Below are positions 8,411 to 17,538 of a DNA stretch of 64,000 bases, piece by piece. The notes beneath the pieces are model-generated. The model searched no databases. It had not been told where the DNA came from and saw nothing but the letters and a program-made list of their open reading frames with translations. The stretch lies in assembly GCA_016716125.1 (NCBI GenBank), contig JADJWZ010000002.1, positions 124,001 through 188,000 on the forward strand, written 5' to 3'. The translations under genes were made by a program, and so were the position numbers. This DNA is from Ignavibacteria bacterium (GTDB lineage: Bacteria > Bacteroidota > Ignavibacteria > Tepidaquicellales > Tepidaquicellaceae). Each line of letters opens with the position of its first letter. Position 1 is the first letter of the stretch.

Positions 8411-11400
8411 TTATAAATTTAAAAATTCTTTTTTTGCTTTTTCAAATTCCTCCGCTGAGATGAGTCCTTCTTCATGCGCTGCTTTTATTTCTTTAAGTCT
8501 GTCTTTTGTAAACCCCGAAATTGTTTGTTTAGACTGCTCTGTAGAATTTCCGTCTCCTTCGGATTTACTTAATATCTCTTCTGTTCTCAGCACTCTTTTT
8601 TCACCGTCTCCGCATAGAAAAGAATAAGTATCAGGAAATTTTTTTAAAGAGATTACTTTTTCAATAAAATTTTCCTTATTCTGAATCGGTATTTTGGATT
8701 CAATCTCTCTGGAAAGGTTTCTGAGAATTGTGTACTGATAAGTCTCAATTTTTCTTTTAGCATCACCTGCAATTTCGTATTCAGCGGGCATATAAATTAT
8801 ATCATAATAATATTCGTAAATTGCCAGCATCTCAGCTAGTTTATTCGCCTTGAAAAATTTATCCTGCACAGCTTCCGCATCCTTAAGTATCCTGTATCTC
8901 AATGCGTCTTTTCCCTGCTCTTCAAAAAGTCTGTTGATAAGCCGTGACTCAACTCCCAGCTGCTCTACTCTTTTTACCGTAATACCTTCCTGCTTTGTAT
9001 ATTTGTAAATCGCCTTTGAGGAATCAGTCTCGGGAATTATGTCAAACACTCCGAATATCAGACCGAGTATGTATGCTTTGTACGCTTCATCCAGCCTGAT
9101 CTTTTCATCATCATTAAGAGGTATGATATCGTGATAGATAAAAAAGTTTTTATTAATGTGAAGATCCACATTGTGATTCTGAGACAGCTGTTTGTAATAC
9201 GGCTTCATCTCTTCCGCAATTGTGTAAGAATAAAACAAAGGAAATCCCGCCCACTCTGAATAAAAAGTTATGGATGAATTGTCAGCGGAATCCTTGAACT
9301 CTACCGATGATCCGGCAATGGATTGTATAAGCGTCTGAAATTTTTTGAATGAAGGAGTATTGGTTTTAATTCCGATGTAAAACTTTTTTGCCGATTCGTC
9401 GAGCTTAAAGCTGCCGGGGATCTCTCTGGTTCTCATCCACGGGAACGCCTGATTGAACATACCTCTGATCTTGGATTCGCTTCTTATGGAATCTTTTTCA
9501 AAAAGTATGTCAGTAATATTGTAATCTTCCCTTATATTCTCAAACTGCTTCTTTGCAAAATTCAGCATCTTTGATTCAATAAGTTTTGCATCCCTTTCTC
9601 GCAGAATATTTACAATGTCTGTAACATCCGACGCTCCGAGATCTTTTAGAAGTTTGTTGGAAAGATTTTTAATATTCTCAAACGCCTTTTGTCCGGTGCC
9701 TATATATCTTACATAATATTCATTGCTTACTTCATCGGGCTCATATACCATAAGATTAAAACTTGTTTCCTGTTTCTGAATGAAATGATTATACTTCTGC
9801 AGAAAATTATTTTTCAATGTACCGAGATTTCCGGTAAGTTTATTCAGATCAGGGATCAGACCGTTTGAAATGATCTTGTCATTTGCTGTCTTTTCTTTTG
9901 TCTCAATGAGCGAGAGGATTCTGAGGCAAATTTCACGTGCATAATATCTTGACTTAAGCTTTATGAGAGTATTGTAGTAATCTTCCATGACGTTCAGAAC
10001 TTTTTCAAGACTGCCTGACATTGCGGATTTTTTCAGCACGTTGAAATTAGTTCTCGCTTCGTCTTCTTTAAGCTCCTGAAATTTCCTTCGGAAGTCAGCG
10101 TCAAGCTTTGTAACAAGCGACTGAAGGTCTTTAATTTCTTTTTCATATTTCGGAATGTAATCAAAATTTCCGTCGGTAAGAATAAACTGAAGTCTTCTGA
10201 GAAGATTAATGGCATAAAATACTCCTCTTGTTGAATCATTCACGAGAGAATTTATTTTTCTCTCCAGCATACCAATGGAATTTCTGTCCCTGTCTCCGAT
10301 GAGATTCTGTAAGTCTTTTGTTCTGTTTGAATGTATCTGAGTAAAAAACATTCCCTGCCTGTTCACATCATTATCATCTCTGAAGTTTGTATCAAATTTC
10401 ATTTTCTCATTCAAAAGATATGCTGACCAGTTTGCTCCGCGCTTACCGCTCACAAGGTCATTCTGCATTGTAGTGAGAAATGATTTTATGTTTGACTGTA
10501 ATGAAGTCTTCTCTCCGGATTTATAAAGAGAATCAAGAAGCTGAAATTTATTTTTGGATTCGAGCAGACCAAGCTCAGGAAGAAATTCGCTGATCAGGTA
10601 ATTGTCAACATCGCTCTGAGAACCTTCGGCGTATGTCAGATAATAATTTATGATCTCCTCACAGAGTTTGTAAGCGCATGAAATAATTATTCTGTCGACC
10701 GGAATGGAAATAGTAGCCTGACCGAGAGTTGAATATTTCCTTGAATAAGTATTGTCCGTAATTGAGTTATCATCCGGCCATAGTCTTTGCTTGTACTGAA
10801 CCAGATTTACTCTTACTCCTCTTTTATAATTTGCAAAATCCGAATTTGAAAAATCCTGAAAAATTGTATCCGCTAACATTTTATATATGTCCCTGTTATT
10901 CTGATCGGACAGCGAAAGGTTTTTTGAATTCTCTCCGTCTATTATGTATGTGTCATCAAATACTCCCGGCTGAAATTTATGCGGTTCATTTTTCTTCCAT
11001 GATATATCGAATGTATTTTTCAGATTATAGTATTCGAATTCCTTCAGAGCTGCATAACCGTTTGCAAATACTCTCTCTTTACCATACGCCTGATATATTT
11101 TCGGTAAGACTACATAGCAGGTCGAAACCGCCTGATTCCTGAAAATGCTTCTGATAAGAAAACCCATGTCAAGTATCATTCCCGAGCCGGTGCCTCCGCT
11201 GAGAGATGTAATTACATAAACATTTATCTTGTCAGTGTTTACATTTTTGATCTTGTGAAATTCCTTAACTGTATTAATAGATTTGGAATCCGTGATCCTT
11301 GATTTTGCTGCCGTGAGTTTTGAAACAATTTCATCGTAGTTATGATAGAAAGCCAGTCTCGCTGCAGGTCTGATCTGACCGGCGCCGGTATTCATTGTGC

Positions 11401-11812
11401 CCAGCTTCGCGATCTCACCTGTCGTGCTCAGCCATTCTTTAATATGAGGAACGTCCTGAATTCTGTAAATATATTCCGAGGGATTGACAGGATGAAATAT
11501 TTTTTCAGAAGGCTGAAAGTCAATTTCATTTATCAGATAATCTCTTTCTCTTGCAATGCCGCTTTCTTCCGAAGGCGCGTTGTCAGTATCGATGTAAAGA
11601 TAAGATATAATCGGGAAGTCATTTATCGAACCGTATTTTTCTACGAATTGCCTTCTGATCCTGAGCAGAGTTTCCTTACCCGTTCCGCCAAGACCGATCA
11701 GAATAGTCGGCATCAGCTCCTGAGTCTTCAGCTCAAGCTTTTCCTTTGTTGAAATATCCATGATGAGGTCAGAATCTTTCCTGTCCTGATCTGAATTTAA
11801 CTTACCTTCCAT
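8411..11812 (-). CDS. Giant tubulin/FtsZ-superfamily protein (Tubulin_2-like) with SHOCT-like tail
   Basis: An 1133-residue protein. Its N-terminal third carries the GTPase signatures of the tubulin/FtsZ superfamily: ILIGLGGTGKETL (38-50), YLYIDTDNAP, a NTGAGQIRPAARLAF segment, and the tubulin signature SGGTGSG (205-211) in VITSLSGGTGSGMILD. The long middle has many charged helical stretches and no domain I recognise. The last ~36 residues (GFTKDRLKEIKAAHEEGLIS, then AEEFEKAKKEFL) resemble a SHOCT oligomerisation tail. Such large FtsZ-like proteins have been proposed to remodel membranes, but none with this layout has a settled function that I know. It sits in one strand-run with accB, accC and an enoyl-ACP reductase. 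Confidence 0.8.
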   Translation of the reverse strand: MEGKLNSDQDRKDSDLIMDISTKEKLELKTQELMPTILIGLGGTGKETLLRIRRQFVEKYGSINDFPIISYLYIDTDNAPSEESGIARERDYLINEIDFQPSEKIFHPVNPSEYIYRIQDVPHIKEWLSTTGEIAKLGTMNTGAGQIRPAARLAFYHNYDEIVSKLTAAKSRITDSKSINTVKEFHKIKNVNTDKINVYVITSLSGGTGSGMILDMGFLIRSIFRNQAVSTCYVVLPKIYQAYGKERVFANGYAALKEFEYYNLKNTFDISWKKNEPHKFQPGVFDDTYIIDGENSKNLSLSDQNNRDIYKMLADTIFQDFSNSDFANYKRGVRVNLVQYKQRLWPDDNSITDNTYSRKYSTLGQATISIPVDRIIISCAYKLCEEIINYYLTYAEGSQSDVDNYLISEFLPELGLLESKNKFQLLDSLYKSGEKTSLQSNIKSFLTTMQNDLVSGKRGANWSAYLLNEKMKFDTNFRDDNDVNRQGMFFTQIHSNRTKDLQNLIGDRDRNSIGMLERKINSLVNDSTRGVFYAINLLRRLQFILTDGNFDYIPKYEKEIKDLQSLVTKLDADFRRKFQELKEDEARTNFNVLKKSAMSGSLEKVLNVMEDYYNTLIKLKSRYYAREICLRILSLIETKEKTANDKIISNGLIPDLNKLTGNLGTLKNNFLQKYNHFIQKQETSFNLMVYEPDEVSNEYYVRYIGTGQKAFENIKNLSNKLLKDLGASDVTDIVNILRERDAKLIESKMLNFAKKQFENIREDYNITDILFEKDSIRSESKIRGMFNQAFPWMRTREIPGSFKLDESAKKFYIGIKTNTPSFKKFQTLIQSIAGSSVEFKDSADNSSITFYSEWAGFPLFYSYTIAEEMKPYYKQLSQNHNVDLHINKNFFIYHDIIPLNDDEKIRLDEAYKAYILGLIFGVFDIIPETDSSKAIYKYTKQEGITVKRVEQLGVESRLINRLFEEQGKDALRYRILKDAEAVQDKFFKANKLAEMLAIYEYYYDIIYMPAEYEIAGDAKRKIETYQYTILRNLSREIESKIPIQNKENFIEKVISLKKFPDTYSFLCGDGEKRVLRTEEILSKSEGDGNSTEQSKQTISGFTKDRLKEIKAAHEEGLISAEEFEKAKKEFLNL

Positions 11813-11842
11813 TTTATTAGTAATCTCTTTTTTAAAATTATG

Positions 11843-12637
11843 TTACAATTCTACAATACTTTCACCGCCGTCCAATCCTATTACATTTCCGGTCATCCAA
11901 TGAGAATTATTATTGTAATTATCTACTATAAATTCCGCAACTTCTTCAGCAGTTGTAAGTCTGTGCTCCGGATTTCTTTGTATCGCGTTTGCTATGATGT
12001 TTTCGCTTTTTGGAATTTTTGATAACGCGGGAGTCTGCGTAACGCCCGCTCTGAGCGAATTTGCGGAAATACCTTTGCTGCCGAGTTCCATTGCAAGCTG
12101 TCTGATATAAGATTCGAGACATGCTTTAGCAGCTGATACTGCGCCGTAAAATTCTATCTGTCTCGTCCCGCCGGATGAGGTCATTGCATATATCTTGCCG
12201 CCTCTTTTCATGAAATCATTCTGAATAATTTCCTGAGTCCAGTATACAAGACTGTTTGCCATTACATCTAATGTCATTTCTATTTGCTTCTGATTGATCA
12301 TTTCATTCGGATCATCTGATATAAATGGTTTCAATGTCCCGAATGCTAAGGAATGAACCAGTATTTTTAATTCAGGATCTTCATCTTTTGAAAATATTTC
12401 CTTTATGCTTGAAATTACATCGCCTCTTTTACCTGCATCTGCCGCATTTACATTATAAAAATGTACATCTACATTGTATGATTTTAAATCTGCTTTCAGT
12501 ATTTCGACATCCGGCATTGTCGTCGCTCTGTCAAGATGAACACCAATTATGCTGACACCCGATTTTGCAAGTCCGGTTGCGATAGCTTTCCCGAAACCGC
12601 TTGAAGCTCCGAGTATTAATGCGTAATGTTTTTTCAT
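11843..12637 (-). CDS. Enoyl-ACP reductase-like SDR (FabI/FabL type)
   Basis: A 264-residue short-chain dehydrogenase with the nucleotide-binding loop LGASSGFGKAIA at the N-terminus. The catalytic pair is Tyr164 and Lys171, a Y-x6-K spacing in FYGAVSAAKACLE; this marks NAD(P)H-dependent enoyl-ACP reductases of the FabI/FabL kind rather than the ordinary YxxxK reductases. VHSLAFG and NSLRAGVTQTPAL fit the same group. It probably reduces enoyl-ACP in the last step of each fatty-acid elongation cycle. Its place in one operon with accB and accC supports this. A related SDR with another substrate remains possible. Confidence 0.78.
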   Translation of the reverse strand: MKKHYALILGASSGFGKAIATGLAKSGVSIIGVHLDRATTMPDVEILKADLKSYNVDVHFYNVNAADAGKRGDVISSIKEIFSKDEDPELKILVHSLAFGTLKPFISDDPNEMINQKQIEMTLDVMANSLVYWTQEIIQNDFMKRGGKIYAMTSSGGTRQIEFYGAVSAAKACLESYIRQLAMELGSKGISANSLRAGVTQTPALSKIPKSENIIANAIQRNPEHRLTTAEEVAEFIVDNYNNNSHWMTGNVIGLDGGESIVEL

Positions 12638-12673
12638 AAAAGGATATATCGAAATTACCGTAAATTAGAAAAA

Positions 12674-13231
12674 TTATTTAGATTTGACTGCTATTATAGT
12701 CATTATCAAACTTATTATAAATAGAAAAATCATCACGATCATGAATGAAGGTACTGTCCAGAACGCTGCAACAATGCCCCATATGATAAATATCCATACT
12801 ATCGTCACAATGAAAAATAAATTCCAGCTGAGAAGGAGAGACTGACGCGTTGATCTTTTTTTATGAAATGTCTTGAACAGATTTATTACGAAAATGAAAA
12901 AGAATAATGCCAGACCTAAAACAGAAAGTAATATGTATATAAATAAACGTGTATTTGTAAGTTTGTTTTCGTCCTCAGTTTCTGTCAATACGGAATCGAT
13001 CTTTTGAACGGTATCCGCTTGTATGTATGTCTCCGTTGTTTTTACAGGAGCAGATGAAGTATCGATCGGAAGCGTCTGCTGAACACCGGAAGAATTGGGT
13101 TTAACTGTATCGGATACACCGGCAGTATCTATGCTTTGACTTGAAGTACCGGTGATCTTCGGAGCGGAGATCAATACCGGAGAAAAAAGTAAAACTGAAA
13201 ACAGAAATATTAATATGGATTTATTTTTCAA
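12674..13231 (-). CDS. Membrane protein of unknown function, signal peptide plus three helices
   Basis: I do not recognise this 185-residue protein. It has an N-terminal signal or membrane segment (SILIFLFSVLLFSPVLIS), a Ser/Thr/Asp-rich exported linker of about 65 residues, and then three hydrophobic helices (FIYILLSVLGLALFFFIFVI; FFIVTIVWIFIIWGIVAAFW; FMIVMIFLFIISLIMTIIAV) separated by a basic loop KTFHKKRSTRQ. It sits 7 bp after accC and 36 bp before the enoyl reductase, so it is almost certainly co-transcribed with fatty-acid synthesis genes, but no function follows from that. Confidence 0.7.
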   Translation of the reverse strand: MKNKSILIFLFSVLLFSPVLISAPKITGTSSQSIDTAGVSDTVKPNSSGVQQTLPIDTSSAPVKTTETYIQADTVQKIDSVLTETEDENKLTNTRLFIYILLSVLGLALFFFIFVINLFKTFHKKRSTRQSLLLSWNLFFIVTIVWIFIIWGIVAAFWTVPSFMIVMIFLFIISLIMTIIAVKSK

Positions 13232-13238
13232 CTTTAAA

Positions 13239-14576
13239 TTAAGATTGATTTAAATTATCTATGAACCCTGTGTCAAAATCATTATTTATAAAATTATCAT
13301 TCAGCATCATCATTTTATGAAAAGGAATTGTTGTATGAATTCCTTCCACTATAAATTCATCAAGCGCGCGCGACATTTTCTTTATTGCTTCCGTTCGGGT
13401 CGAAGCATGAACAATAAGTTTTCCGATCATGGAGTCATAATACGGAGGAATTGTATATCCGTTATAACAATGTGTATCCACTCTTACTCCGATCCCGCCC
13501 GGCTGATTAAATGCAGTAATTGTGCCCGGAGAAGGTCTGAAATTATTTGCCGGATCTTCTGCGTTTATTCTGCATTCTATTGAATGTCCGGTCATAATAA
13601 TTTTTTTCTTACTCACCTTTTTTCTGTCAGCTATTCTGATCTGCTCTCTTATAAGATCAATACCTGTAATTGCTTCTGTAACAGGATGTTCCACCTGTAT
13701 CCTCGTATTCATTTCCATAAAATAAAAATTCTTATCCTTATCAACGAGAAATTCTATTGTACCCGCGCCGATGTAATTCACGGACATTGCTCCTTTGATC
13801 GCGGCTTCTGACATTTTCTCCCTGACTATATTGTCAATAAACGGAGAAGGGGATTCTTCAATAAGTTTCTGATGTCTTCTCTGAATAGAGCAGTCTCTTT
13901 CTCCTAAAGAAATCACATTGCCGAATTTATCACCGAGCACCTGTATCTCAATATGTCTCGGCTTGTCTACATATTTTTCCAGATAAACATCATCATTACC
14001 GAACGAGCTCATTGCTTCTGATTTCGCTTTATTAAAAGCGCTTTCAATCTCACTTTCACTTCGGACAATTCTCATGCCTTTGCCGCCGCCGCCTGCTGAG
14101 GCTTTTATCATTACCGGAACGCCGATTTGCTTGATAAGCGTCGTCGCTTCTTCAAGATCTTTAATAACGCCTTCATTGCCCGGCACTACCGGTACGCCGG
14201 CTGCGCGCATTGTGTCCTTTGCTAAGGATTTGTTCCCCATTGAGTTTATCATGGATGGCAGTGGTCCGATGAAGTTTATTTTTGAATCAAGACATATCTC
14301 CGCAAACTCAGCATTCTCAGCGAGAAATCCGTATCCGGGATGAATTGCATCTGCATTTGTTATCGAAGCTGCTGACATAATCCTCGGAATATTCAGATAA
14401 CTTTCTTTTGATAATGAAGATCCTATGCAGACCGCTTCATCTGCAAACTTTACATGCAGGGAATCTTTATCGGCGTCAGAATATACGGCAACTGTCTTTA
14501 TGTCCATCTCTTTACAGGTCCTGATGATCCTTAAAGCAATTTCACCTCTGTTGGCAATTAATAATTTTTTTATCAT
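13239..14576 (-). CDS. accC: Biotin carboxylase subunit of acetyl-CoA carboxylase
   Basis: AccC carboxylates the biotin on AccB using ATP and bicarbonate, the first half-reaction of malonyl-CoA synthesis. The 445-residue length is normal. It has the biotin-carboxylase N-domain (LLIANRGEIALRIIRTCKEM), an ATP-grasp glycine-rich loop (KASAGGGGKGMRIV), LGERDCSIQRRHQKLIEESPSP split over the core, and MEMNTRIQVEHPVTE near residue 290. It lies 48 bp after accB. The carboxyltransferase genes accA and accD are not in this window. Confidence 0.97.
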   Translation of the reverse strand: MIKKLLIANRGEIALRIIRTCKEMDIKTVAVYSDADKDSLHVKFADEAVCIGSSLSKESYLNIPRIMSAASITNADAIHPGYGFLAENAEFAEICLDSKINFIGPLPSMINSMGNKSLAKDTMRAAGVPVVPGNEGVIKDLEEATTLIKQIGVPVMIKASAGGGGKGMRIVRSESEIESAFNKAKSEAMSSFGNDDVYLEKYVDKPRHIEIQVLGDKFGNVISLGERDCSIQRRHQKLIEESPSPFIDNIVREKMSEAAIKGAMSVNYIGAGTIEFLVDKDKNFYFMEMNTRIQVEHPVTEAITGIDLIREQIRIADRKKVSKKKIIMTGHSIECRINAEDPANNFRPSPGTITAFNQPGGIGVRVDTHCYNGYTIPPYYDSMIGKLIVHASTRTEAIKKMSRALDEFIVEGIHTTIPFHKMMMLNDNFINNDFDTGFIDNLNQS

Positions 14577-14624
14577 TTATTACAGTTCATAATTTAATGG
14601 GTAGGATGAAGTATATAAAATCTG

Positions 14625-15119
14625 CTAATCTTTTTCGATCAGAAAAAGAGGCTGATTATATTCTACCGGCTGCGCATTTTCTACGAGAATCTTTACGACT
14701 TTTCCGGTTACTTCAGATTCGATCTCATTCATCAGTTTCATTGCTTCTATGATACAGAGAATTGAGCCTTCAGAAACTGATTTACCAACGCTTACATAAG
14801 GATCAGCGTCAGGTGAAGGAGATCTGTAGAAAGTACCGACCATAGGAGAGTTTACTTCTATCAGCTTACTGCTTTTAGCAATTTCCGTCTGAGGCATATC
14901 ATGTAAATGGGTTTCAGTATTAGAATCTGCTACTGCATTTTTTACCGGAGGAAGAGAATTAAAAAAAGAAGTATCAAATGGCTGTGAAGGAGCAATGATC
15001 TTATTCTTTGGTTTTGACAATCTCAATCTGGAACCTTCTTCCTGAATCTCAAATTCAGATATGTTACTTGTATCAAGTATCTTTATTAGTTTTTTTAAGT
15101 AGTTTAGATCCAATTTCAT
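14625..15119 (-). CDS. accB: Biotin carboxyl carrier protein of acetyl-CoA carboxylase
   Basis: A 164-residue AccB with an N-terminal segment (LDLNYLKKLIKILDTSNISE), a Pro/Ala/Ser-poor linker and a C-terminal biotinyl domain. The biotin acceptor is Lys128 in IEAMKLMNE. The thumb region SPMVGTFYRSPSPDADPYV is typical of bacterial AccB. It carries carboxybiotin between AccC and the carboxyltransferase. It starts 24 bp after efp and ends 48 bp before accC, the widespread efp-accB-accC order. Confidence 0.96.
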   Translation of the reverse strand: MKLDLNYLKKLIKILDTSNISEFEIQEEGSRLRLSKPKNKIIAPSQPFDTSFFNSLPPVKNAVADSNTETHLHDMPQTEIAKSSKLIEVNSPMVGTFYRSPSPDADPYVSVGKSVSEGSILCIIEAMKLMNEIESEVTGKVVKILVENAQPVEYNQPLFLIEKD

Positions 15120-15143
15120 ATATTCTGCTTTTAAAATTTTATA

Positions 15144-15707
15144 TTATAATTTTGCTCTTTCAATGTAATCTCCGGTTCTTGAATCAATTCTCAGGACATC
15201 ACCTTCATTTATAAACAGCGGCGCATTAACTGTTGCTCCCGTTTCAAGTGTAACCGATTTCGTAGCGCCTGTTGCTGTATCGCCTTTTACTCCGGGAGGA
15301 GCGGATGTTACTTTCAGATATACATGCGGAGGAATTTCAACGGATAAAGGTCTTGAATTGTGAAAAAATATCTGAACGGTCTCTCCTTCTTTAATATAAT
15401 TTCCTCCTTTGCCGATCATGTCTCCGGCAATAGTAACCTGATCAAATGTTTCATTGTCCATAAAGACATAATCTGCACCGTCTTTATAAAGATACTGATA
15501 ATTTCCCGATTCAAGTCTTTCGATCTGTATATCTTCACCTGATCTGAACCTGTTTTCCATAGTCTTCCCGTTCTTTAAATTTTTCAGCTTAACCTGGTAG
15601 AATGCCCTTAAATTTCCGGGAGTCCGGTGTTCTACTGAAATGACCGAATGCAGTTCATTGTTAAAATTTATTATCACTCCGTTTTTTAAATCTGAAGTTG
15701 ATGCCAT
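15144..15707 (-). CDS. efp: Translation elongation factor P
   Basis: EF-P binds between the P and E sites and rescues ribosomes stalled at polyproline. The 187-residue protein has the three-domain EF-P layout: KOW-like N-domain, OB-domain (ENRFRSGEDI) and the C-terminal EF-P signature region (GDTATGATKSVTLETGA). The tip loop reads TPGNLRAFYQ, so the position aligned with the modified Lys34 of E. coli (PGKGQAF) is Asn32, with Arg34 two residues on; canonical EpmA-type lysylation at that site is therefore not possible. It is the first gene of the run. I see no clear promoter in the AT-rich 171 bp upstream. Confidence 0.95.
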   Translation of the reverse strand: MASTSDLKNGVIINFNNELHSVISVEHRTPGNLRAFYQVKLKNLKNGKTMENRFRSGEDIQIERLESGNYQYLYKDGADYVFMDNETFDQVTIAGDMIGKGGNYIKEGETVQIFFHNSRPLSVEIPPHVYLKVTSAPPGVKGDTATGATKSVTLETGATVNAPLFINEGDVLRIDSRTGDYIERAKL

Positions 15708-15878
15708 TTATTAATTAATGTGTTATTTTTATAAAATTTTAATGTAAAATACTTAATTAACCATATAAAAGCAATTTACAGTTTTAGACAGTTTTTACGA
15801 GTTTTTTGAACAAAACGTAAATGATTTTAATGATTTTTGTAGTATTTCATTAAAAATCGGAAAGTTATTAAAATCAGT

Positions 15879-16376
15879 TCATGTTAATTTTACGCCATTT
15901 GATTTTAATATTAGTGAAAGCTGGCCTACATGCATTGGTTCGTGTCTTATTGCGTGCATAAGAAGTGATTTTTTTGATTTTGATGAGCCGAATGTAGCGC
16001 CTAAGTGATTATCTTCCTCAAGCTGTTCATCGGTAAGGTTTCTGATAATTTCCATTGCAATAATATGAACTTTCTCAAACTTGTCCCGGACTTCTTCAAG
16101 AGAGGGTTCTGATTCGATTAATTCCGGGTTTGATCCGAAAGAGTATTTATCAAGCCAGGGAATTTCCATCTCACGATTACCGATACCGTAAATGATCAGG
16201 GAATGCTCGGTCCAGACTAAATGCGCAAGTATCCAGAAAGCATTATTTATTTTAACTTCATTTATAATATTTTCATTATGATAATACTTGTCATCAAGTT
16301 TTGAAAAGTAAAATTTTGTAAGATTCCTGACGCTTTCAAACGCATCCGCCAGAGTATTGGCTGTATTATTATTCAT
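15879..16376 (-). CDS. DinB-like putative metalloenzyme
   Basis: A 165-residue DinB/YfiT-superfamily protein, predicted as a four-helix bundle with a metal site formed by separated histidines: one in ILAHLVWTEHSL and two in RHEPMHVGQLS near the C-terminus. Family members include thiol-dependent S-transferases (bacillithiol, mycothiol and related) and many of unknown function; the substrate cannot be told here. It is monocistronic and divergent from gapA across a 128-bp spacer that must hold both promoters. Confidence 0.8.
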   Translation of the reverse strand: MNNNTANTLADAFESVRNLTKFYFSKLDDKYYHNENIINEVKINNAFWILAHLVWTEHSLIIYGIGNREMEIPWLDKYSFGSNPELIESEPSLEEVRDKFEKVHIIAMEIIRNLTDEQLEEDNHLGATFGSSKSKKSLLMHAIRHEPMHVGQLSLILKSNGVKLT

Positions 16377-16492
16377 TTTATAAAAATTTATTTAGTTGAA
16401 ACTATGCAAATTTGAATTAATATTAAAGGTTTTAAATTGATTCTCTTAAGCGATTTGAGTAATTTGATTCAATTTTTAAAATAAAGTATAAC

Positions 16493-16498
16493 GGAGGT
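16493..16498 (+). promoter_or_regulatory. Strong Shine-Dalgarno of gapA
   Basis: GGAGGT lies 6 bases before the ATG at 16505. It is among the few near-consensus ribosome binding sites in this window and fits a highly expressed glycolytic gene. Confidence 0.8.
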
Positions 16499-16504
16499 TA
16501 ATCA

Positions 16505-17497
16505 ATGGCTTTAAAAGTAGGTATAAACGGTTTCGGAAGAATAGGAAGACTTGTATTAAGAAGAATGCTTGCTGAAGGGGGATTTAATATTGTTGGTATA
16601 AATGATCTTACGGATAATAAAACATTAGCTCATTTATTTAAATATGATTCTATACACGGAAAGTTTAACGGAGAAGTTAAGCTTACTGAAAACGGAATGA
16701 ACGTGAATGGTGATGAAATAAGAATTACATCTGAAAAGGATCCGGCAAAACTCGGTTGGGGAGAACTCGGAACTGATGTAGTTATTGAATCAACAGGTGT
16801 TTTTGCATCAAAGGATAAACTGAAACTTCATCTCGATGCCGGCGCAAAAAAAGTAGTGCTGACTGCCCCCGCAAAAGATCAGCTTGATGCAACAGTCGTA
16901 CTCGGCGTAAATGATCAGATACTTACTCCTGAAATGAAAATAGTCTCAAACGCTTCATGCACAACTAATTGTCTCGCCCCGATGGTAAAAGTACTGGATG
17001 ACAATTTTAAAATTACAAAAGGTTTTATGACGACAATTCATTCATATACAAATGATCAGGCGTTACTGGATCAGCCGCATAAAGATCTGCGCAGAGCCAG
17101 AGCCGGAGCGATTAATATTATTCCGACATCGACCGGAGCGGCAAAAGCGGTTGGCGAAGTGCTTCCTCATCTCAAAGGAAAACTCGACGGATTTGCGCTA
17201 AGGGTTCCGACTCCCGACGGTTCGCTCACAGACTTTGTCTGTATTACTGAAAAGGAAACTACTAAAGATGAAATTAATGCTGCTATGAAAAAAGCTTCGG
17301 AGAATGAAATGAAGGGAATTCTTGAATATACAGTTGATCCGATTGTTTCCTGTGATATTGTCGGAAATTCCAGTTCATGTATTTTTGATTCGCTTTCTAC
17401 AATGGCAAGCGGAAATTTCGTAAAAGTAATCGGATGGTATGATAATGAATGGGGTTACAGCTGCAGAGTAGTGGATCTGGTTAAAAAGATTTCATAA
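16505..17497 (+). CDS. gapA: Glyceraldehyde-3-phosphate dehydrogenase, type I
   Basis: GAPDH oxidises glyceraldehyde 3-phosphate to 1,3-bisphosphoglycerate with NAD(P)+. The 330-residue protein has the Rossmann start GINGFGRIGRLVLRR, the catalytic Cys152 in SNASCTTNCLAP, the sugar-phosphate-binding STGAAKAVGEVLP stretch, and WYDNEWGYSCRVVDLV at the C-terminus. All key residues are present. It is cytoplasmic. Its start is fixed by the GGAGGT site. The 87-residue membrane ORF follows after 41 bp. Confidence 0.97.
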   Translation: MALKVGINGFGRIGRLVLRRMLAEGGFNIVGINDLTDNKTLAHLFKYDSIHGKFNGEVKLTENGMNVNGDEIRITSEKDPAKLGWGELGTDVVIESTGVFASKDKLKLHLDAGAKKVVLTAPAKDQLDATVVLGVNDQILTPEMKIVSNASCTTNCLAPMVKVLDDNFKITKGFMTTIHSYTNDQALLDQPHKDLRRARAGAINIIPTSTGAAKAVGEVLPHLKGKLDGFALRVPTPDGSLTDFVCITEKETTKDEINAAMKKASENEMKGILEYTVDPIVSCDIVGNSSSCIFDSLSTMASGNFVKVIGWYDNEWGYSCRVVDLVKKIS

Positions 17498-17538
17498 TTG
17501 ATTTTATTAAATATTTTTTAAATATAAATAAAATATAA

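Noticed and set aside
10762..11142. 126-codon plus-strand frame inside the tubulin-like gene
   Set aside because: It is antisense to a well-supported coding region and has no recognisable motif.
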